This document shows positions 10,801 through 21,900 of a stretch of DNA of 64,000 bases, piece by piece. The notes under the pieces were generated by a model. That model searched no databases and was not told where the DNA came from. It was given only the letters and a program-made list of their open reading frames with translations. Each line of letters begins with the position of its first letter. The stretch's first letter is position 1. The stretch comes from Membranipora membranacea (taxonomy: Eukaryota > Bryozoa > Gymnolaemata > Cheilostomatida > Membraniporidae), in assembly GCA_914767715.1 (NCBI GenBank), contig OU612072.1, positions 8,928,001 to 8,992,000 on the forward strand, read 5' to 3'. Made by a program: the position numbers and the translations under genes.

Positions 10801-13607
10801 CTGGTGTTTGAATTCAGCTAATCTAATAATAATTACTAGAAATGTTGATCATAAATGCCACAAAACTTCAAGGGAGTGGATGATATACTCTCAGGTTGAC
10901 AATTGAGTTTATGATTGATGGCCAACTGGCGATGTCATTATAAGTGCAAAATAAATGGCTGTCCTTTCCATGCCACCTATGAGTTAGACAGCCGGAGTCT
11001 CGTTGTCCTATTATGTGGCAGAACTTCCCCAAATTTATTTTCAGTGAATACAGCCATAGAATATAACGTAACAAACACGTTATAATTTTGGTATATTTAT
11101 ATATATTATATAAAAGCAAAGGGCTCCTCCCCATGCTCCCTCCTTGCTTTTTTTAATCTGGCCTCACCGGAATTTTAACTTGGGCTGAGATCAAACACTC
11201 CCACCGCTCAGCCACGCTGGGCCGCTTAAGCTTGCAAAGCTCAGTGCGAAATAATCCAGGTGGTTAAATTTAATGATGTAGTGCATGTAAGTAGCAATAA
11301 ATAGGTACCAAAAGATAGTGAATAGGTCACAATGTCTTTACCTATTGATATCCACACAGCTGGAAGCTTTGGAGGCTATTACCATAAATCTCCCTAATGT
11401 TAATTTTTCTGTCAGTTGATGCCCATTGATATCTCATCTCTCATGTGTACACTGCAAGCGTTATCGTGTGAATGACCAGTTATATATTTTAAATGAGGTA
11501 CTTCCGAAGGTCAAATTTTCTCCGATTTATTCTTACTGATTTTCTAGGGAAGTTTTCATTTGCAAAAAAATGACTTCATCAGGGCAGGATTGCCAAAAGT
11601 TAAAATTAGTTTGTTTGTTTTCAGTCCCATCCAGTGGACAAGACAAAAATAAAGCATCACATTTCAGTAGTAAGTATCTGTTGTGTAAGAGGAAAAACAC
11701 AAGTCTGAATTCCCCTTGGAAAGATCCCAATCGGGGATTGTGAGCTGATATTTAGACTGAGTCCCCAGTACTTTCAACTTTTCCTGTTCAGTCCTTTTAT
11801 GTCATATTATCTTTGTAAATGAGAACAGGCCTCTCACTTGTTTCCTCTTAGTTATGTTTAATATTTTATGAATCACATACTTGGCAATGTTCCCAAATGA
11901 TAACGTTTAACTATTAATTTGATTTGATCCGCCCTACTCTATACTTATGAGGATGCAACTTGTCGAACAAAAATCTGGAATTGTCATATAATTTCAAATC
12001 CATTTTCTATGAAAGATGACAAGGAACTATAAATTATCCAACTCCATTTTTCCTGTTCAGCTTGCTACAAGGAAAAAACAAACCTAAATATTGATGAAAT
12101 TTGCTTCATAAGATGGTAAATCTACAAAAATACTGTCATTTCTCTTCTAAGAATAGTGAGGAACTTGGCAGTGTCACATACACTGTATATGACACGCCTA
12201 GGTGCATGACTCTACATGAAGTTAGGCGTTGTATATTGCACTGTCATGGTTGCCATGGTCCTAATCTGATTAATTGTTATACTCTTCTGCATTCACTTCC
12301 ATTTCTTGAACATTTATTTACCATCTAAATGCTGAGGTTGGCCATCAAAATAATGACGTATCATCCCACCCGTTTCTATTTTTACGACCTATTTATACAG
12401 GTCAGTATAAAGAGCAGTGGTTTTTGCTCTGAAGAATCAGTTACAATTGCGAGTTACGATCGGGAGTTACGTGTGACAGTGACAACTTGGCATTGCAATT
12501 TATCAGTTGCCTGGGGCATTTGCCCCAGGGTGTCGTTCAGTAATAAAATCATCAAACTGCCGAAAAACTGCATTCAGTATTATAAAGTAATCTCATATGA
12601 ACTCTGCCAGCAGTGAAATGTCGTGATATTTCTCGATCCGACAGCAGTGTAAACTTAAATCTGCAACCAAAAGGATGTTTCAAAATTGGCTATCAGCCAA
12701 CATACTAAAAATACTGTTTAAATCTGCTTGTGTGTAAAAGATGAACACGGATTTAGCTGGACTTTGTTGAGGAACTTGTAGAGTTTTGGCAGCTTTTCAG
12801 CTTTTGCATCAGATGGTACAACCTTCCTCGCCCTCAAATAAGCAGTTTGGTGGGAGATCTAAGCAAAGGGGAATCAGGTTCGACAATCCTCTGCTGTTAT
12901 TTGCTGTAGAATTCCAAACTTACCTCAAACTGCTGCAGTGTAATCTGCATCTCACTATAACGATTATTCAGGTAGAATGAGCAAGTGTGCAGTTGGTTTG
13001 AGGTGTAATTTGTAACAGGGTAACCTTCAGTATTAATAAAGCCTTCTGAGCACTTCCAGAAACTCTTTCTGTCATCTGTGTCCAAATCCAATGTGCTACA
13101 TGGGGATGCGTTACTGCACTCAGAGGCTGAATAATAGAACCATTCAAGATTTGCAAAAAATATCTACGAGTGCAGTTTGACAGTTAAACATACCTGCATT
13201 TAACTGAACAATGTTATTAAAATCTGGTCGGCGCAATAACCTAGTATTTTTTTTTGCTTAGCAAAAGGTAATGATGATGCAACTAATGCACATTCACAGA
13301 ACTTCATAATCTGAACTCTGATTGGAGATTGTTAAACAACAAAAATGTTCCATTTCTATCAAGAATTAAGCAATAAATCATTCACATGTCACCATATTTA
13401 CGAACCCTCTCACCTGAAGTCAAGACCGAGTATGCTCTGTTTGTTAAAACTTATCTATGGTTTGAGATATGGACATCAACTGAAATAGGATTATGTTACT
13501 GGGCTAACTGGCAAAAGTACCTAAACTCCCTCTTAAACATCTACTGTTGGATGCTCTGACACTCCCAGATGAAGTGGGATTCCAGGCTGATGCATTGCTC
13601 TCATTGG
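1486..13607 (-). CDS. CUB-domain gene, left copy, last intron expanded to 11 kb
   Basis: Partial gene related to the receptor at 53016-57644. Readable exons in transcript order: 13194-13256 (63 bp, phase 1-1), 12924-13126 (203 bp) and 1486-1674 (189 bp, ending in a stop). The last two encode one CUB domain with four usual cysteines (FWKCSEGF, LHTCSFYL, GCGYDYL, RLCGT). The final intron, 287 bp in the right copy, is about 11.2 kb here because it contains the duplicated block with the CTL-FAMeT gene on the same strand. Tail, membrane and stalk exons homologous to 54601-57644 are not seen; homology stops near 13330. A possible private stalk exon, 13521-13607 (87 bp, phase 1-1), is weak because its donor is GTACTT. 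An AATAAA lies at 1274-1279 (-). Whether this copy is expressed, or is a receptor fragment, cannot be told from sequence. Confidence 0.55.
2036..2882 (+). mobile_element. 5'-truncated non-LTR retrotransposon (LINE), reverse transcriptase C-terminus
   Basis: The ORF from about 2036 to 2701 reads as the thumb and C-terminal part of a CR1-like reverse transcriptase. Visible family motifs are MLLNAEKSE, FLGIFIDDKLSF, HIDKLVTKCN, FYLSNIRPIICH, SPAWFS and LERLQRSASKII. The catalytic YxDD motif and the endonuclease are absent, so the copy is dead and 5' truncated. The 3' end after the stop at 2701 runs into A/T-rich repeats (AATACAATTACAAAATAAAA), typical of a LINE tail. The copy in the second block is 14662-15515. 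Confidence 0.85.
2883..3284. other. Spacer and 3' UTR of CTL-FAMeT copy 1
   Basis: No gene seen. On the minus strand this is 3' flank of the CTL-FAMeT gene, with a canonical AATAAA at 3212-3217, 68 bp past the stop codon. The rest is AT-rich and featureless. Confidence 0.5.
3285..10687 (-). CDS. Secreted C-type lectin with a FAMeT domain nested in the CTLD, copy 1
   Basis: Six exons on the minus strand: 10639-10687, 10249-10452, 5814-5964, 4997-5128, 4054-4229 and 3285-3502. All junctions are GT/AG and phases agree; the sum is 930 bp, giving 309 aa. Exon 1 is a signal peptide (MQIAALCLTLISVIVG). Exon 2 is the N-terminal half of a long-form CTLD (CPYGWALTPEDTCVKLF, WSNAKASCRSHG). Exons 3-5 form a complete FAMeT domain (VKFTVKACNDAH, YEIILGGWGNTRSVI, FWISWAGGKIRVGRSG, STGWGATGSWKVY). 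Exon 6 is the C-terminal CTLD half (FWIGGKRQSGIWRWDG, QPN in GQPNNVGG, EDCV, WND, ICEK). All six long-form CTLD cysteines are present, and the QPN/WND residues suggest Ca-dependent sugar binding. FAMeT is a family label, not evidence of methylation. Skipping exons 3-5 stays in frame (471 bp, 156 aa). The alternative is two interleaved genes. Confidence 0.78.
4054..5964 (-). other. FAMeT three-exon cassette (phase 1 to phase 1), copy 1
   Basis: Exons 5814-5964 (151 bp), 4997-5128 (132 bp) and 4054-4229 (176 bp) total 459 bp. They start after codon position 1 and end after codon position 1, so the group can be included or skipped without changing frame. Internal junctions are phase 2. The joined reading contains the conserved FAMeT blocks KACNDAH, GGWGNT, FWISW and STGWGATG with no stop. 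It lies wholly between the two CTLD half exons. Confidence 0.75.
5663..5803. repeat. Imperfect ATTACT/ACTATT microsatellite beside the FAMeT exon 3 donor
   Basis: Simple-sequence tract of tri- and hexanucleotide ACTATT, ATTACT and AATGCT units. It ends 10 bp from the splice donor of the FAMeT exon at 5814-5964, on the intron side. The block 2 counterpart (18168-18283) is shorter; about 155 bp of tract and flank are missing there. The leucine-rich reading frame over it is an artefact of the repeat. Confidence 0.8.
5965..7504. other. Intron 2 of CTL-FAMeT copy 1, distal part
   Basis: Intronic DNA between the FAMeT exons and CTLD exon 2. It includes a short ATT-rich microsatellite near 6266-6290 and the point, near 6530, where block copy 2 is split by the 12.3 kb insertion. 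A 122-codon open frame at 6778-7146 (+) is shared by both copies but has no recognisable domain and is not counted as a gene. Confidence 0.5.
7505..8083. repeat. Intronic direct repeat, first unit (pairs with 8448-9062)
   Basis: About 580 bp nearly identical to 8448-9062, separated by about 365 bp, and present in both block copies (second copy 32291-32869). It begins with a GC-richer body (CCGACCTGCCTGCAAA, AACCTGGCGCAGATATT) that also occurs downstream of the tRNA-like head at 58629. The unit is therefore partly a headless SINE copy that was tandemly duplicated before the block was duplicated. Confidence 0.8.
8448..9062. repeat. Intronic direct repeat, second unit
   Basis: Partner of 7505-8083, with a short insertion around 8618-8660 (GATCTGATGTAATAATGC and following). 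The second-block counterpart is 33234-33848. It lies in intron 2 of the lectin gene and holds no gene. Confidence 0.8.
9063..10248. other. Intron 2 of CTL-FAMeT copy 1, proximal part
   Basis: No gene seen. A near-perfect hairpin at 10179-10211 (arms GTTCACTCTCTCT and AGAGAGAGTGAAC) lies about 40 bp downstream of the exon 2 donor on the transcribed strand. It is kept in copy 2. Confidence 0.5.
10761..10771 (-). promoter_or_regulatory. TATA box of CTL-FAMeT copy 1
   Basis: The minus strand reads GGTATATAAAG, about 75 bp upstream of the ATG at 10687. This predicts a start site near 10735 and a short leader. The same sequence and spacing occur in copy 2 at 35549-35559. The placement supports the chosen signal-peptide start codon. 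Confidence 0.6.
10772..12801. other. 5' flank of CTL-FAMeT copy 1 to the block end
   Basis: Upstream DNA of the lectin gene. Two adjacent open frames on the plus strand (12101-12328 and 12329-12616) are conserved in copy 2 (36880-37107, 37108-37395), but have no recognisable domain and could be conserved only because the duplication is recent. Nothing else is supportable. Confidence 0.4.
12802..13330. repeat. Segmental duplication D, left copy (pairs with 53372-53895)
   Basis: Carries the 203 bp and 63 bp CUB exons. Identity to 53372-53895 ends abruptly near 13330/53895, after TGATTGGAGATT. Duplications C and D are adjacent at 51540-53895 but 11 kb apart here, which is how the block insertion is recognised. 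Confidence 0.85.
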
Positions 13608-14452
13608 CTGAAAATATATAGCGGTTCAACTTAAATTCTTTGTATGTAAAAAGGAGGTGAATAACAACTGTTGATTGGCTGCTTACTGCTGTTTTTAAAT
13701 AGAAAACTTTTTTATTGCCATGGGCAGACAACACTTAATGGTGACACACATGGATGATAAATTACAGCTCGTTTCCAATCCTCTCTTGAAATCCTTGTTT
13801 TGACTGACAAAACTTGGACTATTGTCGAACAATTTATAACATTTATTGAAAAACTTTACTGAGATTCAAACCGTGAAATCTATAAAAGATTATTACAAAC
13901 AATGATTATATGACTTTGTATAAACGCATTACACACTTCTCAAAAAATTAACTTTATACTTTTACTTTACAACTTTGAAAATAAACTGTCACTTCCAAAA
14001 CGTAAAATAATAAGGTGTCAAATGCGTAGTTCCTGATGCCAAATTAGGCCTTTACACAATTCAAGGTATATATATATATAATCCTTGAAGGAGGAATGCA
14101 GGTTACAATAAAATAATAAGGGTAATATTCATACCTTTTGCCTTCTTTCCTTTAAACTGATTTTGTAAAATAGACTGTGTTATACTTTCAAAACTGTCTG
14201 AGTTCATTTCCTAATGAACTGAGTGCACTGACTCATAAAAGAACACTGAAATAGGATATGTTTTACAAGATATTCAGGGAACTAACCAACACAAAGACCA
14301 GGGCGGGCCCAGATCCCCTCAGACCAATCACGGACAGCCAACGCCCCATGAAGATGTTAGGAGGTGGCCAGAAGTTGCAATAAATACACTCCTCGACACA
14401 ATACTGCACCCTGGATCCCCTGTTTAAAGAGTAAATTACTCTATTGTTCCCC
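13331..14452. other. Single-copy stretch between CUB copy 1 and block copy 2
   Basis: No firm gene. It includes the weak stalk exon 13521-13607 (-). A short minus-strand reading at 14346-14263 opens with ATG and hydrophobic residues below a TATTTAT-like box near 14385, followed by a GTTAGT donor, but its phase 0 does not fit the phase-1 CUB exons. A TA microsatellite lies at 14067-14080. Confidence 0.35.
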
Positions 14453-14661
14453 CGAAATTGGACTGAACCTAATCCTGCAGATGAGAGCAGTGACAACTAG
14501 TTAAGCCGGTGAAACAAAAGAACTTTTAATTTAAATACATAATATACGGGTCTGTTACGTAATGACTTTTTGTTTGTCTTTGTTAAGCTGATGAGTATCT
14601 TTACAAAGTGGTTCCTACATATTGTAGCTGCGGTTGGATTGTGTATACCCACAAATGAGTG

Positions 14662-15515
14662 TAGCATAAGTGGAGAACTGAGGATAATATGCTGCTAAAC
14701 GCTGAGAAGTCAGAGTTGATGAACACCTGCCTAAATTATAAGCACAACTATAGTGATGATGTTGTTGTTGATGATGCATTGATGCAACCTAATGCTTTCA
14801 CCAAATTCTTGGGAATTTTTATTGATGATAAACTCTCTTTTAATAAGCATATCGATAAATTAGTAACAAAATGTAACACACGGTTGTTTTTAATGCGTAA
14901 ATTGAAATCCATAGGTCTTGACAGCGATGGCTTGAGGACTTTTTATCTTAGCAACATCCGTTCCATTATCTGTCATACCTCACCTGCATGGTTTTCTCTC
15001 ATTGGTGACACAAACTGTGAAAGATTAGAGCGTCTCCAGCGCTCAGCCTCAAAGATTATACTGCCTGATCATGACTATGAAGATTGGCTAGGAATGTTAC
15101 ACATTCCATATCTTTGCAATTTTCTCTTTGATAGCTCATACAGTCACTTCACAAAGATTTTACACGGTGAATCCCATCCACTTTATAGTCGCTTAAGTTT
15201 TAACAGTAACAGAACTTCCTCTCGAGCCAAACAAGTATTCCGTCCAAAACGATGCAGAACCACAAAGAGGTCCTTTTTTAACTATTTTATGACCTATCAT
15301 GATAATGGCCTTGTGTATCGTACTTAACCGTACCTAACTGCAGTATATCCTTTTAGCTATGTCGCCATCGCTTTTAGTTATGTATTTTTATTTTTGCAGC
15401 TACCAGTTTTTTAACCCATACTTACGTACTTTCGATATCATCTCGTATACATGTATATTGAGTATGGCAGAATGTAATACAATACAATTACAAAATAAAA
15501 TTACAATTTATATTA
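14662..15515 (+). mobile_element. LINE reverse transcriptase fragment, block copy 2
   Basis: Counterpart of 2036-2882. The ORF to 15327 differs from copy 1 by a few residues (for example R for Q after NT, S for P in NIRSI, G for D in LHGES), all in frame. It duplicated with the block rather than by independent retrotransposition. It lacks the YxDD active site. Confidence 0.85.
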
Positions 15516-15920
15516 CACCTGGTATGTAACCATGTCAATCGATGTTTTGTAACATAGACTTATATAGAAATATGTAATATTTTATTGTCCATATTATTCC
15601 ACATGAACATTCTTAAGACTATGCCATGAACAGCAGAGAAAAAAAATTCCAGTTGCTATATTGATGGTTGAGTAGTTGTGAAATAAACTGACTTGATGTC
15701 TTTGATGACGATATATCATTTTTAGGAATGCGGTTGTAACCAAAAAACAATAATATTTTCCAGATAATTCATTGAAACCTTTATGAAAAATAGGTAAGGA
15801 TATTGTTGATACAATTACGGCCAGATATTGACCAGCCTAGTCAATGATTTATTGCAAAGCTGTCTCATTATGACTCTTATAAATCTGCTGTTTCAAGTCT
15901 CAGTCACGCGAGACATATAT

Positions 15921-18900
15921 TTAGGCCCTCTTCTCACATATGTAACTGTTAAGAGTGCTGCATTGCTTATCGTTCCACACACCCATGTGATGCTCTACAC
16001 AATCTTCATTACCTCCTACGTTGTTAGGCTGCCCTGATTGCCAGTCAGTCACCGCTATGTTATGCTGACTCACACCATCCCATCTCCATATACCCGACTG
16101 TCTCTTACCTCCGATCCAGAAAATGTGATCCAGGGCACCTGCAAGGTGTTCATCAAACCAAGTATTATTTATATGTGAAGACATTGGAAAACCCCATTAA
16201 AAACAAAAGAAATCAAACTTTCTTTATAGTTATTTTCTAGACTGAAATCAATCCAAAACAAAGTATCAAGAATCCCATTGCATTTCCAAATTCAGGGTCA
16301 TCTAGCCTTTCTTAAAATCTAAGACAACTCTGACATGGTTTACCACATTCGTTTGCAACAAGTCATGTGAGCACTAGCTCTAAATCTAAAATCATCAGTC
16401 CTTTGATTCAAATAGATCAAATGTATCGGATGTTTTGCCTCTGTAGATTTATATCGATCGGAAAGTAGATCCGCTGCAGCATGGGGCTTATAGATAAACG
16501 GATGCAGCTCTGATGTAAAGACAGAGAAAAAACCAAAGATGGTTGGTCCAGCATTGAAGACAAACATCTTTTTTTTAAATATCAACACATAAATCAAATG
16601 TATCGGATGAACTATGTACTTCCTCAGTAGAGCTTAAAACCAATGGGAACGTTAATCTGTTGCAACATGGGTTTTTTTAAGAGACTCACCATTCTGGTTA
16701 TAGACTTTCCAGCTGCCAGTGGCACCCCATCCGGTAGAGACTGCCAAGCTCTTGATTTCTCTAGCCTCAGTGTCTTGATGCTCCAGTATAACAGTATTAC
16801 TATCAAAGACGGAGCCACTTCTACCCACCCTGATCTTACCACCAGCCCAAGATATCCAAAACAATCTGAAACAAGCATGTAACAATTGATAAATGAGCCA
16901 CAATGTGAACAACAAACGATACCAATGATAACCTGTCGCAAATACAGTACAATACTCAGTAAGGCACATTTGCTTAACTTCAACCCACACTGAGTTTAAG
17001 CAAAGCTTGATATGATGGAATCAATAATGTGCCATCAAAATATTTAAAACCTTTAGGAGTTTTGTCTCGATAACCATTTTACTCTTAAATGTTTCAGTCG
17101 ACACGATATGTCAATTATATCGTTCAAGATGCTATCACTAAATGAATAATTTCAGCAGATAAGTATGTAAAAATGCTCAAGTTTCAGAGTATTTTTCAAC
17201 AAACAGTTGAAAGGGGTGGTTAGCATGCTTGCGATTCACTGCCAGTTAATTGATGCCGTATATAGGAGGTGTAAATAAAAACTCTCTATCGTCTGTTCAA
17301 CCTCTAATGTATATAAACTCTTGGCTCAGTTTAACATAGTTTCAACTGAATAGGCTTCCTTGAAAATTTTTTGTTGTTCATGGTCTCAAATTGATATATC
17401 AGGCCCGTTGTTCTAGGGGAGGCAGGCGGCACCGAACTAAATACAGTGGCCTAAAAACACTATAATTGAATAATTCATGTCAGAATCAGCTATATGCCTT
17501 AAATTGCTAAGAGAGGAGCTTACAGCGACCCTCCTGGTGATGCTTCAGTTTGCCTCCCCATATCAATTTTCTAAACTACCACCCTGTATATATTCATGTA
17601 TTGCAATAGATTGACATTGATCGTTTCTGACCTTTCTGCCGAACAGTCAACAACAGAGCTCTGATTGTTTGAAGCCACCTCGGCTCCTTGAAACTCGTGC
17701 TTGATAACAGATCTGGTGTTTCCCCATCCACCAAGAATTATCTCGTATACTGGAACTTCAAGGCTAGAGAACAGATGATGAACAGTGATAAAATAAGAAG
17801 TGTTTTTCAATGTGTATCCTGCTATGGGCTATGAATTATTACCGATTCACTTGATGCAAGGGGACTAGAAGCTTGCAGATCATCCTGTAAAGAGTAATGA
17901 GAGTAATGTCTGAATTATTTCATACTTTTATGAAGATAATGAGACCTGGAAGTGATTGACCATACTGATGCATATACGGAAAGTATGTCTACTATAAATA
18001 TATTGGTATGAGTTTTCATCCATTTTTGGGCATTAATATTGGATCAATTATCTAAAATCTCTCATGAGGATTAGAACAAAATCCTCTTTGGTATCGATAT
18101 CGGTATTGGTTTATTTTAATTTCTCTATCTGACCAAGGCTCGATAACATTGAAGTTTTGTGCTTTTTTTCTACTAATACTATTACTAATACTATTACTAT
18201 TACTATTACTAATACTGTTACTCTTACTTTTACTATTACTAATGCTAAAGCTATTACTAGTGCTAATGCTATTACTAATAATGTATCTCTTACCTGCTGA
18301 TACCAGAAGCAGTAGGCTGAAGGGTTAGATGTGCATCATTGCAGGCTTTCACTGTAAACTTAACATAGTTCTTGTTTGTCAGATCCAAATTCTGAATAGT
18401 TTGATATGCGTGGGCGTCTGGAGTTTCCTTGGCTTGAATCTTATCTAGAATAAAGTTTATTTAATAATGAATAATTTGTAAACGCTAAACTGAAACAGCA
18501 CCTGTTTTGTATATGTATTTGAATGTATAGGTATACGTAATATATATTTGTGGAAATGTATATGTTTAGTAGGTAGCATGATGGGGTCTAGGTTTGGGTA
18601 ATCGGGTTGAGGCTCATCTTCTATAATATATATATCAGGCTTCAAATGCATTTGGCTATAATGCCTACAAAAAATAGGTTTCGTTTTCATGTCAAGGCCG
18701 TAGTTTATAAATTAGCGGTAGGGGAGACAAAAATCCTAGAGGGCATCCAGTAACATTATTATTATTATTGTTTTTATTTTGACTTGTGATATTTTATTAT
18801 GAACTTTATTAACCACCGATGAATGCATGAAGCAAATAAGACCATGTAAAAACGACAACAAAAATTGAAAGAAACAATAAGATGGCATTGACGTATATAT

Positions 18901-21900
18901 GTGTATTTATAAAGGAGGCTTTTTCTGCAAAGAGCAGTGTTGAACACAGAGTGTTAAACCTTTATAAGTCTTGTTACATAAAAAGTGACACCTTATTACG
19001 AAAGAATCACATTTAAAATTCACTCCAGGGTAATAAGGTCACTGGTTCGAAATTGCCCTCTCACGTTAAAACCTTCAAAAATGAAGAGTTGCCCTCTCTC
19101 TTCGAATTTTCACAGGCTTTGATATGATTGGCCCATTACATCTTACTTTTTTCTTATTGGCCTGTTTAATAACTTCATACTGATTACAATATCTGTGTTG
19201 GGGAACACTGAGTTAGTTATCGATATTGCTAGTAAGTAGTCAACTTTCTGAACAGCAGTCAGACTCAGTGGCACCAATTAGTTACTTCACAGACACATAA
19301 GACCACGATGAAGAGATGATGAGCCAACTCAGCTTCACAAGAAGAAGAAGAATGAAATTAGAACAGCTGTGAATGGACTTGATTGAATCAATTTGTTGTA
19401 GCTCTCAGGTAAATAAATGTTATTTAGTATTTATTTGGTACACTACTATTCTACTACTCAGTTGTGAGTGAAAAATGAGTAGACTAACTAAGAAGTCTAG
19501 CTAGTAACTGTTAGTTACTATCACTACTAGTAGCTTTCTGTAGTTTGCCAATGGTACCAGTCCAATGTACATGTGCAGTGTAATATCAAGCAAGGAGAAG
19601 GACTCCTAAGAGTTGTAAGAGGGGGGGGGGGGAAGGCTCATACAAGTCCAAGGAGTTAACTCCTTACTCCTCGCTTTGTTGTTTGTTGGTGGTGGCATGT
19701 TTAGGTGGGCAACTCTCGTGCAACTAATTGTCTAGAACTGTTATTGCTAATCTACTATGGCTACATGTAGGCCTACATACTTTACATTGTAGGGAAATGC
19801 CCCCTCTCTTTACTACAACTACAGCCTATGTAGGCTGGGTCTTGTATTTGTATAAAGTGTGTGCATAGGCTTTGCCTCGGCGCAACTGACGGATCATTAT
19901 TGCTTTATGTCAACCATTCCCAACTCTCTGAGACTGGTGGGGTCACCCTTAAATACAAACAGCAAAACTATATACATATCAGTATACACTTTATTTACTG
20001 ATCAAGCATGCGCATATAAGACCAAGTGGTACATCATCATCTAGCTTAGTAGGCGAGACCTGCTTTTAGCTTCGTTCGAGAATTGGCCACTAATCAAATT
20101 GAACTATGCTCACTCTTGTGTGAACTATTTGCGAACAAATTTATCTAAGGAGCGAGGATATTGAGCATTTAAGTTGTAATGATCTTTTGGTTTACAAAGC
20201 ACAGCTCATGCTAATTGAAATATTCCCTGGTCTGTAATGTAATAAAGAATATACCAACCCCGATGACCAGAGGAAGGAAACCAGTGCAGACCGTGCCTTT
20301 TGCCAATGGTATTGAATTCAAATGATTTGTTGGCTGTACAGAGTCTCAAGTGCGTCACAGTGGTCATTTCATTATAATAAGCAGTGATCGGGGAGGGGGG
20401 CGGATTGCATATAATATCACATGTGTGGGCTCTTTGAGTTGCAAGCATGTACTTCGCCTTAATTCAGTGTCAACCACTGACAACCATTGGTTATAGTGGT
20501 CTGTAGTTGGAGAGTAGAGAAATTGGTTACTGAGAGAAACTAGACCATTGCCAGCTTGCACACAATTGCAAAAGTTTCCCAAATGTAAATCTTCATCAAT
20601 AGAATGGTGTATTCAAGTGTTGTAGAGGTACTAGAGTATAACGCTGGTTTCATTATTCGTCTTGTTAATTTGGGAAAAAAGTAGATAGACCTAGATACAA
20701 GAAATGACTCCTTTTGATTGCAGATTTTTTTGTATTTTAGTCTACATTGTAAAGCAACACAGACCGCAGAATAGTACTGAGAACAGTACAATGAAGAAGA
20801 GAGTGTTTGGGTGGTTTATAGCAGATGTGATACAACTCGTAGTATCAATAGTCGTTCAGCTTACTCAATTCAAACAGGTAAGCAGACAATCAAATTTTCA
20901 ATTTCGGTTGTAAAATTTGATTAAGTTGCAGCAGGGAACTGACCCAGAAAGGCTTGAGATGGCTGGGGTTATAAGCATCGATATCTCCACTGTTACACTT
21001 GCATCGAGCATCGTTAGTAATATAATGATATAAATGTCAGGTGATATGTGTAGGCTAACTGATGATAATTGCGTCGGTGTAATCGTTGAAGTATCATGGC
21101 ATAAATTTGGTAAAACTGCTTGAACACTGGCAGGCCTCAGCAAGAATTTTTCATTGAAGCCGGCCAGTTAGTGTAATTAGGAGTTCAGTGACTATCGGAG
21201 TTGTGCTCTTTTTTTCATGGAGGGAACAACTCATTCCATCTCGCAACATCAAGTCACCTCTTCCCTATATTCCACCCTCCTTGCCACAGCTCTTTATCTT
21301 GAATGATCATTTTAGTTACAAATTTGCTGGCGTTATGTGCTGATCAAACCTATAGATCGAGTGTTTCCATTCCAAGACACCAGATATAAAACTTCACAAA
21401 CTTCTTCACCAACGGCTGGCAAATCTGTTTCCATCATAGGGATTGTAGATTTAACCAGGACTTTAAGCGTTGTGTTATTTGTTATTTGGCAACATGCTAG
21501 AATCAGGCTCTCAATGCAGAGAAAATTGAAGGGTCCAGGGATGAACCTTGTAGCAGCAAAGCCTTGTTATAAGACTGCAAATAATTTGAATGCAAATAAT
21601 GTACATAGGACATTGGAATGTATTATATTCATACTTTATCACATCATCAACTAAATATTTCTTGCAGAGAATACAGGAGAAAGACTGATTCAGTATGGCA
21701 TGATTATGGCAGAGTTACGCATCAGAACCTTTGGTGGTTTGAATTCTGTCCTGAGAAATCTTGATGTACCGAGTGAGTGTCTGAGTGTCAAATAGTTACA
21801 TTATTATGATTCATGATGGGTCATGATATACTCTTCGCTACCCTGACGCAGTGATCATTTGTATTTGATTGTCCAAATCAAGGATACCATCGGTAGCCTA

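Larger units (their letters stand above)
1827..12801. repeat. 11 kb duplicated gene-bearing block, copy 1
   Basis: Matches 14453-19022 plus 31316-37580 at very high identity. It starts near CGAAATTGGACTG and ends near GGCAGCTTTTCAGC. Compared with the unfilled site at 53351-53380 it sits between ACGAGC and TTTGCATC, with about 15 bp (53357-53371) missing. No target-site duplication or terminal inverted repeat is visible. It contains a LINE fragment, the whole CTL-FAMeT gene and a ~600 bp internal direct repeat. Sharp ends at two unrelated sites suggest an inserted duplication rather than simple tandem crossover. Confidence 0.85.
14453..19022. repeat. Duplicated block copy 2, left part
   Basis: Matches 1827-6532. 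Offsets to copy 1 drift from 12626 to 12480 through small indels and one ~155 bp microsatellite-region deletion. It breaks at AAAATTCA, exactly where copy 1 reads uninterrupted AAAATTCAGTAAAA, and continues at 31316. Confidence 0.85.

Noticed and set aside
1827-12801. Helitron or LTR element
   Set aside because: No TC...CTRR ends, no LTRs, no target-site duplication and no Rep/helicase or integrase sequence.
13426-13480. Candidate CUB-gene exon before GTGAGA
   Set aside because: All three frames between its acceptor and donor contain a stop.
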